Below are positions 16,326 to 25,806 of a stretch of DNA of 64,000 nt, piece by piece (position 1 is the stretch's first letter; each line of letters opens with the position of its first letter). The stretch is taken from assembly GCA_021736205.1 (NCBI GenBank), contig JAIPGF010000002.1, positions 25,379 through 89,378 of the forward strand, given 5' to 3'. The DNA comes from Candidatus Izemoplasma sp. Its GTDB lineage: Bacteria; Bacillota_I; Bacilli_A; Izemoplasmatales; Izemoplasmataceae. A program made the translations under genes and the position numbers. The notes below the pieces were generated by a model. It saw only the letters and a program-made list of their open reading frames with translations. It had not been told where the DNA came from and made no database searches.

Positions 16326-17180
16326 ATGACAATTGATGTAATATTATTTATCCAACGGTTAAGAACTCCATTTCTTGATGTATTTTTTAACGTCATTTCC
16401 TTTTTAGGCGAAGAAACGATTTATATGTTACTGCTTAGTATTGTTTATTTTGGCATTGATAAGAAAAAAGGAGAGTTTTTAGCGTTTATTTTATTTTTCA
16501 CCGGTTTATTAAACACATTTTTAAAAGGACTAATCAGTGCGCAAAGACCATTTGAAAAATATCCTAACCAGGTTGATAATTTACGTCCCCAAACAACAGG
16601 TGGTAGTAGTTTTCCAAGTGGCCATACTCAAAACTTTACAGCCTTCTTAGTAAGTGGTGCATTACTTTTAAAACAAAAGAAATATTTAGTTATAACTTTT
16701 ATTTTAGCAGTATTAATGGGACTTAGTCGAATGTATTTAGGTGTGCACTTTTTAGAAGATGTTTTAACATCTATCGTTTTAGGTACAATAACTGCTTATA
16801 TAGGTTATTTTTTCTTTTTTAATTATTATCATAAAATGACATATGTTTACTTAGTTGTTGCTTTTATCGCATTACTGTTGATTATAGTTGTGCCAACGTC
16901 ATCATTTCTTGATGCGTTTAGTTTAATGGCAGGCTTCTCTTTAGCAATGTTGTTTGAAAAAACGGTTGTGAAAGTTGTTTTCAGTCCTAAATTGTATAAA
17001 AGAATTATTAGAGTCGTTACTGGTATCACACTGATGATCTTGGTTAAATGGAGTTTTTCCTTTGTTGTTGACCCAGAAAAATATGTTGAAGTCCTAATGA
17101 ATATGTCACTTGTATTTATTGGCTTTGGCGTGTATCCATATATCATAAAAATATATAATAGATTAATACTTAATCAATAG
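16326..17180 (+). CDS. PAP2-family membrane phosphatase
   Basis: 284 residues, about seven hydrophobic segments. The three PAP2 motifs are intact: KGLISAQRP, PSGH in SSFPSGHTQN, and SRMYLGVHFLEDV. These enzymes remove phosphate from lipids such as phosphatidic acid or undecaprenyl pyrophosphate; the substrate is not predictable. The ATG at 16326 follows GGAGG by 5 nt. A possible promoter, TTGAAA (16249) and TATACT (16270), has a short 15-nt spacer. The extra C-terminal membrane part (about 180-284) is unassigned. Confidence 0.9.
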   Translation: MTIDVILFIQRLRTPFLDVFFNVISFLGEETIYMLLLSIVYFGIDKKKGEFLAFILFFTGLLNTFLKGLISAQRPFEKYPNQVDNLRPQTTGGSSFPSGHTQNFTAFLVSGALLLKQKKYLVITFILAVLMGLSRMYLGVHFLEDVLTSIVLGTITAYIGYFFFFNYYHKMTYVYLVVAFIALLLIIVVPTSSFLDAFSLMAGFSLAMLFEKTVVKVVFSPKLYKRIIRVVTGITLMILVKWSFSFVVDPEKYVEVLMNMSLVFIGFGVYPYIIKIYNRLILNQ

Positions 17181-17189
17181 GAGGGCAAA

Positions 17190-18065
17190 ATGATTAAAAC
17201 TACAAAACTAACGAAATATTATAACAAGAATGCACGCGGGATCTTAGATGTCACATTAGATATTAAAAAGGGAGAGATATTTGGATTTATCGGGCCAAAT
17301 GGTGCAGGAAAAAGCACAACAGTAAGAACCATTTTAAACCTTATTTTCCCTACTAGTGGAAAAGCAACTGTTAATGGACTAGATTGTGTAACTGATTCTG
17401 TGGAAATCCGAGATTTAGTGGGATATATTCCTGGTGAGGTTCATTTTTATGGGGATATGATTGTATCTGAGTTTTTAGAATATGCGGCTAAGTTTACTAA
17501 TCGTCCATATAAGAAACGTCAAGCGGAATTGATTGAAAAACTTGAACTTGATGTGTCACGTAAAATTGAAGATCTATCACTCGGAAATAAGAAAAAAGTA
17601 GCGATTGTACAAGCATTGCAAACGAGCCCTAAAATTTTAATTTTAGATGAACCAACAAGTGGATTAGATCCCTTAATGCAAAACACATTTTTTACGATTA
17701 TTAAAGAAGAGAAAAAACAAGGAACGACTATTTTCTTTAGTTCTCATATTTTAAAAGAAGTGCAAGAAATATGTGATCGTGTAGGGATTATCAAAGAAGG
17801 ACGGTTAATTCAAGTAGAAACGGTTGAAGAAATTATGCAAGCACGTGCAAAAAGAGTTAGAATCAAGACAAGTGATACAATTAAAGAAACGGATGTTTTT
17901 GTTGATGTTATAAAAAACAATGGTTATATGTCTTTTGTTTATACCGGGAAAATTAACGATCTGCTTCAAAAACTAGAAAAAATTGATTTGCAAGATTTAA
18001 CAATCACAGAACCTTCTTTAGAAGAAATTTTTATGCATTATTATGAACGAGAGGAGACAAAATGA
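17190..18065 (+). CDS. ABC transporter ATP-binding protein
   Basis: 291 residues. Walker A GPNGAGKST, signature LSLGNKKK, Walker B ILILDEPTSGLDPL and the H-loop SSHIL are present. Residues 220-290 form a C-terminal regulatory extension typical of drug- or bacitracin-type exporters. It overlaps the permease gene by 4 nt (ATGA), so the pair forms one transporter. The substrate is unknown. Confidence 0.93.
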   Translation: MIKTTKLTKYYNKNARGILDVTLDIKKGEIFGFIGPNGAGKSTTVRTILNLIFPTSGKATVNGLDCVTDSVEIRDLVGYIPGEVHFYGDMIVSEFLEYAAKFTNRPYKKRQAELIEKLELDVSRKIEDLSLGNKKKVAIVQALQTSPKILILDEPTSGLDPLMQNTFFTIIKEEKKQGTTIFFSSHILKEVQEICDRVGIIKEGRLIQVETVEEIMQARAKRVRIKTSDTIKETDVFVDVIKNNGYMSFVYTGKINDLLQKLEKIDLQDLTITEPSLEEIFMHYYEREETK

Positions 18066-18865
18066 GAAATTTAATCTATGCTGAATTTAAAAGAAATTTT
18101 CGTTCATTATTACTTTGGACAGCAATCATTGTTGGATTAGCTGGCTTAATGCTTATTATGTTTCCTGCTTTTGAAGATGTTTTTTCAAATATTGAAGACT
18201 TATTAGCTGCTTATCCCGCTGAATTTTTAGAAGTTTTCGGTATGGGAGAAGGGGGTCTTGATATGTCGAATATCTATGGTTGGTTTGGCATTGAAGGATA
18301 TTTATTTGTTACGCTTATAGGTGGTAGTTATGCTGCTATCTTGGGAAGCAGTATTCTCAGCAAAGAAGAAGATGAACACACCATTGAATTTTTACTTGCT
18401 AAACCAATTAGCAGAACTAAAATTCTTGTAGGAAAATGTGTGGTTATATTACTAAATCTAATAATAATGAATCTAGTAGTAAGTATTATATTATTAATTG
18501 CTTTTTCAGTTTATGGTGATTTAAATATTGTTGTATGGTTGCTTTACTCATTTGCACCACTCTTATTGCAATTATATTTAGCAGCTCTTGCTTTATTAGC
18601 AAGTATCTTTGTTACAAAATCACGCAAAGTTATAAGTATTTCACTTGGTTTAGCAATTGGGCTATATGTAATTATGATTATTTCTGACCTTACTGATAAA
18701 GCTGAGTTTCTGAAATATATTACCCCATATGAATATGTCAATGCCAAAGACATTGTCACAAATCATATGATTAGACCGTTATATTTGGGTATAGCATTAA
18801 GTGTCATAACTGTATCAGTATTAACAACGTGGCAATTGTATAAACGTAAAGATATAACAGTTTAA
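18062..18865 (+). CDS. ABC-2 type permease
   Basis: 267 residues with six predicted membrane helices. The segment SSILSKEEDEHTIEFLLAKP followed by ISRTKILVGK is the hallmark coupling region of ABC-2 permeases of antibiotic-export type. It pairs with the ATPase upstream through a 4-nt overlap. Confidence 0.9.
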   Translation: MRNLIYAEFKRNFRSLLLWTAIIVGLAGLMLIMFPAFEDVFSNIEDLLAAYPAEFLEVFGMGEGGLDMSNIYGWFGIEGYLFVTLIGGSYAAILGSSILSKEEDEHTIEFLLAKPISRTKILVGKCVVILLNLIIMNLVVSIILLIAFSVYGDLNIVVWLLYSFAPLLLQLYLAALALLASIFVTKSRKVISISLGLAIGLYVIMIISDLTDKAEFLKYITPYEYVNAKDIVTNHMIRPLYLGIALSVITVSVLTTWQLYKRKDITV

Positions 18866-18879
18866 TAAACTACCACAAA

Positions 18880-18924
18880 AAAACACCTTTAAACCTGCAA
18901 GTTAAAGTTTAAGGGTGTTTTCGT
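18880..18924. terminator. Bidirectional terminator between the ABC permease and the ric operon
   Basis: AAACACCTTTAAAC (18881-18894) pairs with GTTTAAGGGTGTTT (18907-18920) with one wobble. Confidence 0.85.
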
Positions 18925-18940
18925 ATTTTAATATAATTTT

Positions 18941-19168
18941 TCAGTCATGCAAGAGGTTAAAGTCAGCAGCGTTTAAAGCTTTTTCTATTATTTTTAGCGG
19001 TACATCTTTAGCAGTAGAAGCTTTTTTAAGCGTCATAATACGTCCCACCGTCTGCATCATTCTTGGTTTTGTAATATCTTTAAATCCTAGATCAAATAAG
19101 ACTTGCTTTAATGTTGGATATGTATTAATAAGTGTGTAGATTTTAGTGTTCACAGAAACTTCTTTCAT
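18941..19168 (-). CDS. DUF1858-like small protein
   Basis: 75 residues. The sequence TLINTYPTLKQVLFDLGFKD followed by GRIMTLKKASTAKDVPLKII matches the DUF1858 pattern, a small helical domain that often occurs with iron-sulfur or Ric-like proteins. The ATG at 19168 lies 1 nt after the ric stop (TAATATG), which implies translational coupling; in-frame ATG 19186 and TTG 19195 would overlap ric. No independent SD is seen. A role alongside Ric is suggested by the operon only. Confidence 0.75.
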   Translation of the reverse strand: MKEVSVNTKIYTLINTYPTLKQVLFDLGFKDITKPRMMQTVGRIMTLKKASTAKDVPLKIIEKALNAADFNLLHD

Positions 19169-19169
19169 A

Positions 19170-19874
19170 TTATGCACTAGTTTCATATAGCGCAATTAAG
19201 CGTTTAAATAAAACATTGTTTTCTAAGTGAATATGGGTAAATGTATTTTGTTCTAAGTCTTCAAGGTACTCATATGTCTTAACAAACATCTCACACACAT
19301 CTTCAGGAATCACATAATCATCTGTGATATCACGTAATTTTTTAAGCGCATCACCAACTTCTGAATGGTCATTTTTTAATTCATTAATAATCTTAACGGC
19401 TGTTTCTAGATCATTTTTATTGTTGCTTTTAAGGTAGTTTTCAATGGCGGGATACTGAGTTGTTTCCTCTTTAATTAAATGCATATCCATTTCTGTTTTC
19501 AATTGGTGAAATACTTTAAAAACATCTGTTAGTTCTTTGTGATGATTCCCATGAACTCTCAGTATTTTTGTGGTAAGCTTACTGATAAGTGGGAGTCGTT
19601 CATAAAGATAAGCATGATGATTTTGCAGTATAATATTAATTAACGCATTTAGAGGAACAGTTGTATAATCTTTTGCCGATGTACGTAACGAATTATAATA
19701 ATCATTTAATTGTGTTAATACTTCATTGATATCTAAATCAACTTCATTACATGCCGTTATTAAAGAACGGTCACCACCACAACAATAATCTATATTTAAC
19801 GATTGAAAAATATCTGCTGCTTTCGGGAATTTACTAACGATATTCCCAATTGATTGTTCTTGATTAAATGTCAT
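19170..19874 (-). CDS. ric: Iron-sulfur cluster repair di-iron protein Ric (ScdA/YtfE family)
   Basis: 234 residues. An N-terminal ScdA_N domain contains IGNIVSKFPKAADIFQ and DYCCGG (two adjacent Cys). The hemerythrin-like domain supplies His and Glu ligands: NHHAYLYERLP, HGNHHKEL, HLIKEE, NDHSEVG and HIHLENNVLF. Ric repairs iron-sulfur clusters damaged by nitric oxide or oxidants. Its promoter carries a CRP/FNR-type palindrome, which fits control by redox or nitric oxide. Confidence 0.95.
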   Translation of the reverse strand: MTFNQEQSIGNIVSKFPKAADIFQSLNIDYCCGGDRSLITACNEVDLDINEVLTQLNDYYNSLRTSAKDYTTVPLNALINIILQNHHAYLYERLPLISKLTTKILRVHGNHHKELTDVFKVFHQLKTEMDMHLIKEETTQYPAIENYLKSNNKNDLETAVKIINELKNDHSEVGDALKKLRDITDDYVIPEDVCEMFVKTYEYLEDLEQNTFTHIHLENNVLFKRLIALYETSA

Positions 19875-19906
19875 AAAATCATCCTTTCTAAGATGTTTAT
19901 ACTCTA

Positions 19907-19949
19907 ATTATACACTAGAAACAGAATGATGTATGTGATAAGAATCACA
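19907..19949 (-). promoter_or_regulatory. ric promoter with CRP/FNR-type activator site
   Basis: TGTGATAAGAATCACA (19934-19949) is a perfect TGTGAT-N4-ATCACA palindrome. On the minus strand TATAAT lies at 19912-19907 with no good -35 box, since the palindrome occupies that place. With the start near 19900 the site is centred near -41.5, the class II activator position of CRP/FNR proteins. Confidence 0.8.
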
Positions 19950-20031
19950 ATGATGAATTAAGCATCTAGAGATTTAATCAAGCAAACAATATTTTTGAAT
20001 CGTTAGAAAAATGAATAATGATTATTTAACC

Positions 20032-20074
20032 AAAAAAAATCAGACTCAAGGGTAAAACCTTAAGGCTGATTTTA
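20032..20074 (-). terminator. Terminator of the M29 aminopeptidase gene
   Basis: AAATCAG...CAAGG pairs with CCTTAAGG...CTGATTT with some mismatches, and the plus-strand A8 run (20032-20039) gives a U8 tail on the minus transcript. The adjoining 19950-20031 shows no gene. Confidence 0.7.
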
Positions 20075-20085
20075 TTGTTTAAAAC

Positions 20086-21321
20086 TTAAATAACATAATC
20101 ACCATTTTTAAATATTTGAACTTCCTCATCATTTTCTTTTAAACCTATAACTTCTAAGTCTTTACTACCAAACATAAAATCAACATGGGTCATTGATTGA
20201 TTTGATCCGACTTCTTCAAGTTCTTCTTTAGACATATCATTTCCATTTTTAACATTCATTGGATAAGCTCTACCTAGTGCCATATGACATGAGGCATTCT
20301 CATCAAATAGTGTATTAAAGAATAAAGTATTGGACATTGAAATAGGCGAATGGTAACTAATTAAAGCGATTTCTCCTAGATAAGAACTACCATCATCAAA
20401 TTCAATTAAATTTTTGAGTGATGGTTCTGCTTTTTCAGCACCATAATCAACGACTTTACCATCTTTAAATTCTAACCAGAAATCTTCAATTAAATTCCCT
20501 TGGTAATTAAGTGGTTTAGTTGCGACAACTTTACCATTTACACCAAATTTATGAGGCATTGTGAAATTTTCTTCTGTTGGAATATTTGGATTGAAAGTAA
20601 CACCATTTTTGCTAATTTCTCTGCCACCAGACCAGACATGATTTTTTACAAGATCAAGTGTAAAATCTGTCCCAATACTATTTTTAAATTTAAGTGTTTT
20701 GAATTGGTGGTCATTTAAAATGTTATTGTGTTTTAGTAATGCTTGATTGTGTTTTTTCCATTCTTTAACAGGATCATTGTCTGCTGTTACACGTGATGCT
20801 TTGAAAATCGCGTCCCATAATTTTTCAATAGCCTCATCTGTTTCTAACTCGGGGAAAACCTTTTGTGCCCAAACACTATTAGGTGCAGCTACAATACTCC
20901 ACTGTGAACGATTACCCATCATGTGCTCACGGAAGAAGTTTAACGCTTTACTTGTTGCCATACTACGTGTTTGCAAGCGTTTTGGATCAATGTCTTTGTT
21001 CAATCCTGGGAAGGGAGATGATACGCTAATAACGCAGCCCTCTTTTTCTGTGAAATCTTTGAATTTGTCAATCAGCCACGTTGGCACATCTTTTAATGTT
21101 TCAAGAGATTTGTTTGCTAACCCTAGTTTTCCAACAAAGGCATCATTCCAATTCACATGAACTTCCTTAGCACCAGCTTCATACGCATATTCTGTGATTA
21201 ATCGTGTTAACTCACGTGTTTCAGTTGATGAATTAATCCATACAAGTTGATCTTTTTGTACGTTTGCTCCCATTTCAACTGCAAGGTGAGCATATTTGTT
21301 TAAGATTTTTTTATTTGGCAT
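20086..21321 (-). CDS. M29-family aminopeptidase (AmpS/PepS type)
   Basis: 411 residues, the usual length. It matches thermophilic aminopeptidases of family M29: ELTRLITEYAYEAGAKEVHV near the start, metal-ligand segments (EENFTMPHK, GEIALISYHSPIS, HMALGRAYP) and the terminal HVDFMFGSKDLEVIG. The enzyme removes N-terminal residues with two metal ions, probably in the cytoplasm as there is no signal peptide. ATG 21321 is chosen because AAAGGA lies 10 nt upstream; the frame continues to 21456 only through the promoter region (TATAAT at 21349-21344, minus strand). Confidence 0.92.
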   Translation of the reverse strand: MPNKKILNKYAHLAVEMGANVQKDQLVWINSSTETRELTRLITEYAYEAGAKEVHVNWNDAFVGKLGLANKSLETLKDVPTWLIDKFKDFTEKEGCVISVSSPFPGLNKDIDPKRLQTRSMATSKALNFFREHMMGNRSQWSIVAAPNSVWAQKVFPELETDEAIEKLWDAIFKASRVTADNDPVKEWKKHNQALLKHNNILNDHQFKTLKFKNSIGTDFTLDLVKNHVWSGGREISKNGVTFNPNIPTEENFTMPHKFGVNGKVVATKPLNYQGNLIEDFWLEFKDGKVVDYGAEKAEPSLKNLIEFDDGSSYLGEIALISYHSPISMSNTLFFNTLFDENASCHMALGRAYPMNVKNGNDMSKEELEEVGSNQSMTHVDFMFGSKDLEVIGLKENDEEVQIFKNGDYVI

Positions 21322-21488
21322 TAAAATCATTCCTTTCTGACATATTATAACACAATAGCGTTTACTTGAAAATAAATGTAATGTATTTTCTGATAGCGGT
21401 TTCATAATTTCATTAATCAATGAAATTTCAAATAATGTATAGTATAATAAGTACACAGTAAGATTTAAACTAAGAAAGGATTTTAACT

Positions 21489-23177
21489 ATGAAAGACTAT
21501 TGGTGGCAAGAGGCCATAATATATCAAATATACTTAAGATCATTTTTTGATGGTAACAGCGATGGTATAGGAGATTTTAAAGGGTTAATTAAAAAATTAG
21601 ATTATCTTGATGATTTAGGTGTTGATGCACTTTGGGTCTCACCGCACTATGAATCACCGATGGATGACAATGGCTATGATGTGAGTGATTATTATAAAGT
21701 CTCAAAAGATTATGGCACCATTGAAGATGTCAAAGAATTCATTAAAGAAGCACATAAAAGAGATATTAAGGTGTTATTTGATTTAGTGTTAAATCATACA
21801 TCTGATGAACACAAATGGTTTCAGGCAGCAAAAGATCCTACACATAAAGATCATGAGAAATATCATGATTATTATATATGGCAATCACCTAAATATGATG
21901 ATGAAGGCAATAAAAAACCCCCAACACAGTGGCGTAGTTGGTTTGGCGGAGGGGTTTGGGAGTATAATGAACCAACCGATGAATATTATCTTCACATATT
22001 TAGCAAAAAGATGCCGGATTTAAATTGGCGTAATGCATCGATGAAACGCGATTTAAAAAATATTACTAAATGGTGGATTGACCTGGGTGTAGATGGCTTT
22101 AGAGTCGATGCATCCAATCATTTAGAAAAAAATTGGAAATTCCCCGAAGCACACCCAGGGTATGAACACTTCTCTAGTTTACCCAAACATCATGATTATC
22201 TAGAAGAATTCGGGAAAGAACTTTTTATCCCCAATAATATTTTAACGATTGGAGAATCAGGAGGTGCATCACAAGAAGAAGCATTACAATATGCTGGATT
22301 TGACTCCAAAGAATTTGATTTACTTATTCAATTTGGACATTGTTGGGCAGATAGTGATGACTCAAACAAATTAACTGAAGGTAAATGGGCTAAAGGACAC
22401 CTTTATGTAAAAGATATAAAAAACAGTTTTCAACGTTGGAACGATATGTTAAAAGACAAAGGATGGAACCTTATTTATTGGCATAATCACGATCAACCAC
22501 GAGTTATTAGCCATTATGGCGATGATAACATATACCATAACATCTCCGGAAAGATGTTATGTCAATCACTGTATTTTATGCCAGGAACCCCAATTATTTA
22601 CCAAGGTGAGGAAATCGGTATGACCAACGTTGATTATAAAAATTTACATAATTTTAGAGATGTTGAAGTTTTCACAGAATATAATAACTTTAAACAAAAT
22701 TTAACCCCTGAACCAATTGCGATGCAAGCATTAAGAGACAGAGCAAGAGATAATGCTCGCACTCCAATGCAGTGGGATAATACAATACATGCAGGGTTCA
22801 GTGACAAAACTCCTTGGATTAATGTTGTTGGAAACTACAGGCAGATTAATGTACAAAAAGAATCGCAAGATACAAACTCAATATTAAACACGTATAAAAA
22901 AGTAATAAGACTAAGAAAAGAATTGAACGTTGCATTTGGTAACTTAGAATTTATTGATATAGATAACGATGATTCCTACATTTATAAAAACGAATTAGCT
23001 GATAAAATAATTTTAAGTATTTCTAATTTCAGAGGAAAACATATTGGTGTAAATTTTGACTTTGATATCAGCGGTTACAGTCTTTTAATGAGTAATTATA
23101 AAGCACAAGTACTCGCAGAAAAAATGTTATTAAAACCGTATGAATCATTGGTATATATAAAAAATAAAGAGGTCTAA
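21489..23177 (+). CDS. malL: GH13 alpha-glucosidase (oligo-1,6-glucosidase type)
   Basis: 562 residues, the typical length. The GH13 regions are visible: LVLNHTSDEH, GFRVDASNHL (nucleophile Asp), ITIGESGG (acid/base Glu) and WHNHDQPRV (third Asp). DLNWRN also fits the oligo-1,6-glucosidase/trehalose-6-phosphate hydrolase subfamily. It releases glucose from short alpha-glucans; the exact linkage is uncertain. A TATAAT is at 21443-21448. No signal peptide is seen, so it acts on imported sugars. It is 2 nt from the esterase gene. Confidence 0.9.
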   Translation: MKDYWWQEAIIYQIYLRSFFDGNSDGIGDFKGLIKKLDYLDDLGVDALWVSPHYESPMDDNGYDVSDYYKVSKDYGTIEDVKEFIKEAHKRDIKVLFDLVLNHTSDEHKWFQAAKDPTHKDHEKYHDYYIWQSPKYDDEGNKKPPTQWRSWFGGGVWEYNEPTDEYYLHIFSKKMPDLNWRNASMKRDLKNITKWWIDLGVDGFRVDASNHLEKNWKFPEAHPGYEHFSSLPKHHDYLEEFGKELFIPNNILTIGESGGASQEEALQYAGFDSKEFDLLIQFGHCWADSDDSNKLTEGKWAKGHLYVKDIKNSFQRWNDMLKDKGWNLIYWHNHDQPRVISHYGDDNIYHNISGKMLCQSLYFMPGTPIIYQGEEIGMTNVDYKNLHNFRDVEVFTEYNNFKQNLTPEPIAMQALRDRARDNARTPMQWDNTIHAGFSDKTPWINVVGNYRQINVQKESQDTNSILNTYKKVIRLRKELNVAFGNLEFIDIDNDDSYIYKNELADKIILSISNFRGKHIGVNFDFDISGYSLLMSNYKAQVLAEKMLLKPYESLVYIKNKEV

Positions 23178-23179
23178 TT

Positions 23180-23959
23180 ATGACAGAATATCATGTTTTA
23201 TTCTTGTATTCTAATTATTTAAAAAGATCCATGAAAGTACTCTATTATCTACCCAAAAATTACGCTAAAACAGATAAACACTATCCTGTATTATATATGC
23301 ATGATGGACAGAATCTGTTTGATTCAGACATGGCAACTTATGGAACATCTTGGAACATTTTAGAAGCGTATGACCAAACAACAACCTTACCTGAATTAAT
23401 TATTGTAGGCATAAAAACAGCGGGCAAAACCCGCGCTGATTTATTACTACCTACACCTTTTAAATACAAAGATGGCGCAACATATGGTGGCGATGCTGAT
23501 AAGTATTTAATGTTTATTAAAGAAGAACTAAAACCTGTAATTGATCAACGTTTTAGAACATTGACCTCAGCTAAAGATACTGCATTGATGGGCTCTAGTT
23601 ATGGTGGGGTAAACACAATCTATGCAGCACTACATCACACGGATACTTTTTCGAAATTTGCTGCATTAAGTAATGCGTTATTTTACGGTCCGTTTTTATC
23701 TGACTTCATATCAGACATAAACAGAAGTAAGCATTCTAATATCGATAAATTATATTTAGATGTCGGAACTAATGAAGCTAAAAATAACCAAGAATGTCAA
23801 AACTATATTAACGCCAATAAAGACTTATACAAACCCTTTAAAGATTACTTAACAGAAGATAAACTCATCTTTAAACTTATTGAAGGTGGGATACATAATG
23901 AATCATCCTGGGCTAAACGGTTCCCAGATATTATACACTTTCTCTTTTCTGATTCATAA
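23180..23959 (+). CDS. Alpha/beta-hydrolase esterase (esterase D/Fes-like)
   Basis: 259 residues. YPVLYMHDGQNLFD and the nucleophile elbow MGSSYGGVN (GxSxGG, Ser) are typical of the putative esterase family that includes enterochelin and feruloyl esterases. The segment LIEGGIHNESSW holds the likely catalytic His. No signal peptide is visible. The tight link to the alpha-glucosidase gene suggests a part in carbohydrate or sugar-ester use. Confidence 0.85.
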   Translation: MTEYHVLFLYSNYLKRSMKVLYYLPKNYAKTDKHYPVLYMHDGQNLFDSDMATYGTSWNILEAYDQTTTLPELIIVGIKTAGKTRADLLLPTPFKYKDGATYGGDADKYLMFIKEELKPVIDQRFRTLTSAKDTALMGSSYGGVNTIYAALHHTDTFSKFAALSNALFYGPFLSDFISDINRSKHSNIDKLYLDVGTNEAKNNQECQNYINANKDLYKPFKDYLTEDKLIFKLIEGGIHNESSWAKRFPDIIHFLFSDS

Positions 23960-23978
23960 ACTCTTTTTCCATACCACC

Positions 23979-24016
23979 GAAAAATGGATGACTCACAATG
24001 TCATCCATTTTTCAAT
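23979..24016 (+). terminator. Terminator after the GH13-esterase operon
   Basis: A perfect 14-bp stem, GAAAAATGGATGAC (23979-23992) with GTCATCCATTTTTC (24000-24013), loop TCACAAT. A long T tail is absent; the U-rich part is within the stem. Confidence 0.7.
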
Positions 24017-24122
24017 GATGTATAAAAATTTGTCATATTTTTCAATAAAAGCTGATTCAAAAATCTTTCTATTTAGCGTTAAATGTGATATATTATTAAT
24101 AGATAAAAGTTGAGGTAAAAAA

Positions 24123-24515
24123 ATGACGAAAAACAAACAAAAAACAAGAAAAAAGATGCGTACAGAAATTGTACAAAAACTCTATGAAATTGATATTAAT
24201 GAAGGACAAGCAGAATTTATAAATGAGGAATCATTTGTTCGTGATGGGGTGCTTGGTGTTACTGAAAATCAAGACACGATAGATAAAGTCATTATCGATA
24301 ACCTAACAGGTTGGCACTTAAAACGCCTAACATATATTGATCGTGCAATTATCCGTTTTGCTACATATGAACTAAAATATACAAATACTGCTGTTGAAAT
24401 TGTTATAAATGAAGCGTTGAACTTAACACGCAAATTTTCTGATGAAGGAAACGACAAGATGGTTGGATTTACAAATAAAGTCTTAGATAACATCAAAAAT
24501 AGCTTAAAAAAGTAG
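24123..24515 (+). CDS. nusB: Transcription antitermination factor NusB
   Basis: 130 residues, all-helical. RTEIVQKLYEIDINEG at the start and IDRAIIRFATYELKYTNTAVEIVINEALNL in the second half are characteristic. NusB binds boxA RNA with S10 (NusE) in rRNA antitermination. It heads the run nusB-xseA-xseB-dxs-recN, a shortened form of the Bacillus order that lacks folD, ispA, tlyA and argR at this place. Confidence 0.94.
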   Translation: MTKNKQKTRKKMRTEIVQKLYEIDINEGQAEFINEESFVRDGVLGVTENQDTIDKVIIDNLTGWHLKRLTYIDRAIIRFATYELKYTNTAVEIVINEALNLTRKFSDEGNDKMVGFTNKVLDNIKNSLKK

Positions 24516-24522
24516 GGATATA

Positions 24523-25806
24523 ATGGATAAGCAATACTTAACAGTAACCGCTTTAACAAAATATATCAAATATAAGTTTGACAACGATGCACATTTAAAA
24601 AATGTGCTTTTAAAAGGTGAAATATCAAATTTTAAACATCATTCTCGTGGTCATTTTTATTTAACACTGAAGGATGACAACGCACAAATTAGTGCGATTA
24701 TGTTTGCGTCAAATTCAAAAAAAGTTAAATTCAAGCCTGAAGATGGAATGAGTGTTACTGTTGAAGGGTATTTAAGCGTTTATGAACGTACAGGACAATA
24801 TCAAATATATATTACCAAGATGAATGAAACAGGACTTGGTAACTTATATGTTGCATTTGAGCAGTTAAAAAAAGATTTAGAAAAAGAAGGACTCTTTGAT
24901 CAACGTCACAAAAAACAGATTCCATCATTTCCAAAAAATATTGCTGTTTTAACCAGTCCAACTGGCGCAGCAGTACGGGATATTATTCATACAGTTAATC
25001 GCCGATTCCCTCTTACACAAATAACCGTTTATCCAACGCTTGTTCAAGGTGAATATGCAAAGGATAATATTGTTGAACAAATAAAAAAAGTCAACGCCAA
25101 CAATCGCTGTGATGTTATTATTCTTGGTCGTGGTGGTGGAAGTATCGAAGATTTATGGCCATTTAATGAAGAGATAGTGGCTAGAGAAATTTTTTCCTCT
25201 AATATTCCTATTATTTCATCTGTAGGTCATGAGACAGACTTTACAATCAGTGATTTTGTAGCTGATTTAAGAGCACCGACACCCACAGGTGGTGCTGAAA
25301 TTGCGGTGCCATCAAAGGAAGAGTTATTCAAGTATTTAAAAACGTTAAATACACAAAGTGATAACGCGTTAAAACGCTTATTAAAGAATCGCAAACGCTC
25401 ATTTAAAAAAGTAAGAGATTCAATTATATTTCACGATCCTATGCGCATTACAGAAGCAATGTCGAACAAATTAGATTATTTAACACAAAAGTTAAAGATA
25501 CTCGCACCTATTGCGCGCATTGAACAAGCAAAAAAAGATCTTGTCAGTTTAGATAAACAATTAGGTAATACCTATCAAGATATTTTAAACCAAAAAACAA
25601 ACCAATTTAAATACATATTAAATACATTAAAACATGTTAATCCGTTAAATATCATGGAAAAAGGATACAGCTTAACAAAAAAAGAAGGCAAAATCATTAA
25701 AAGTATTAACGATATCACTCAGGGAGACTTGGTTGATGTGAATTTAAAAGATGGTGCGTTTAAAGCAGAAGTGAAGTCTTTGAGAAAGGAGACTGAAGAT
25801 GAGTAA
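24523..25806 (+). CDS. xseA: Exodeoxyribonuclease VII large subunit
   Basis: 427 residues. An N-terminal OB domain (LLKGEISNFKHHSRGHFYLTLKDD) is followed by the catalytic domain with LTSPTGAAVRDI, ILGRGGGSIEDLWPFNEE and SSVGHETDFTISD. With XseB it degrades single-stranded DNA. It overlaps the start of xseB by 8 nt. Confidence 0.97.
   Translation: MDKQYLTVTALTKYIKYKFDNDAHLKNVLLKGEISNFKHHSRGHFYLTLKDDNAQISAIMFASNSKKVKFKPEDGMSVTVEGYLSVYERTGQYQIYITKMNETGLGNLYVAFEQLKKDLEKEGLFDQRHKKQIPSFPKNIAVLTSPTGAAVRDIIHTVNRRFPLTQITVYPTLVQGEYAKDNIVEQIKKVNANNRCDVIILGRGGGSIEDLWPFNEEIVAREIFSSNIPIISSVGHETDFTISDFVADLRAPTPTGGAEIAVPSKEELFKYLKTLNTQSDNALKRLLKNRKRSFKKVRDSIIFHDPMRITEAMSNKLDYLTQKLKILAPIARIEQAKKDLVSLDKQLGNTYQDILNQKTNQFKYILNTLKHVNPLNIMEKGYSLTKKEGKIIKSINDITQGDLVDVNLKDGAFKAEVKSLRKETEDE

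Noticed and set aside
20747..21160. Plus-strand frame of 137 codons
   Set aside because: It lies opposite the M29 aminopeptidase gene, has no SD and shows no protein-like pattern.
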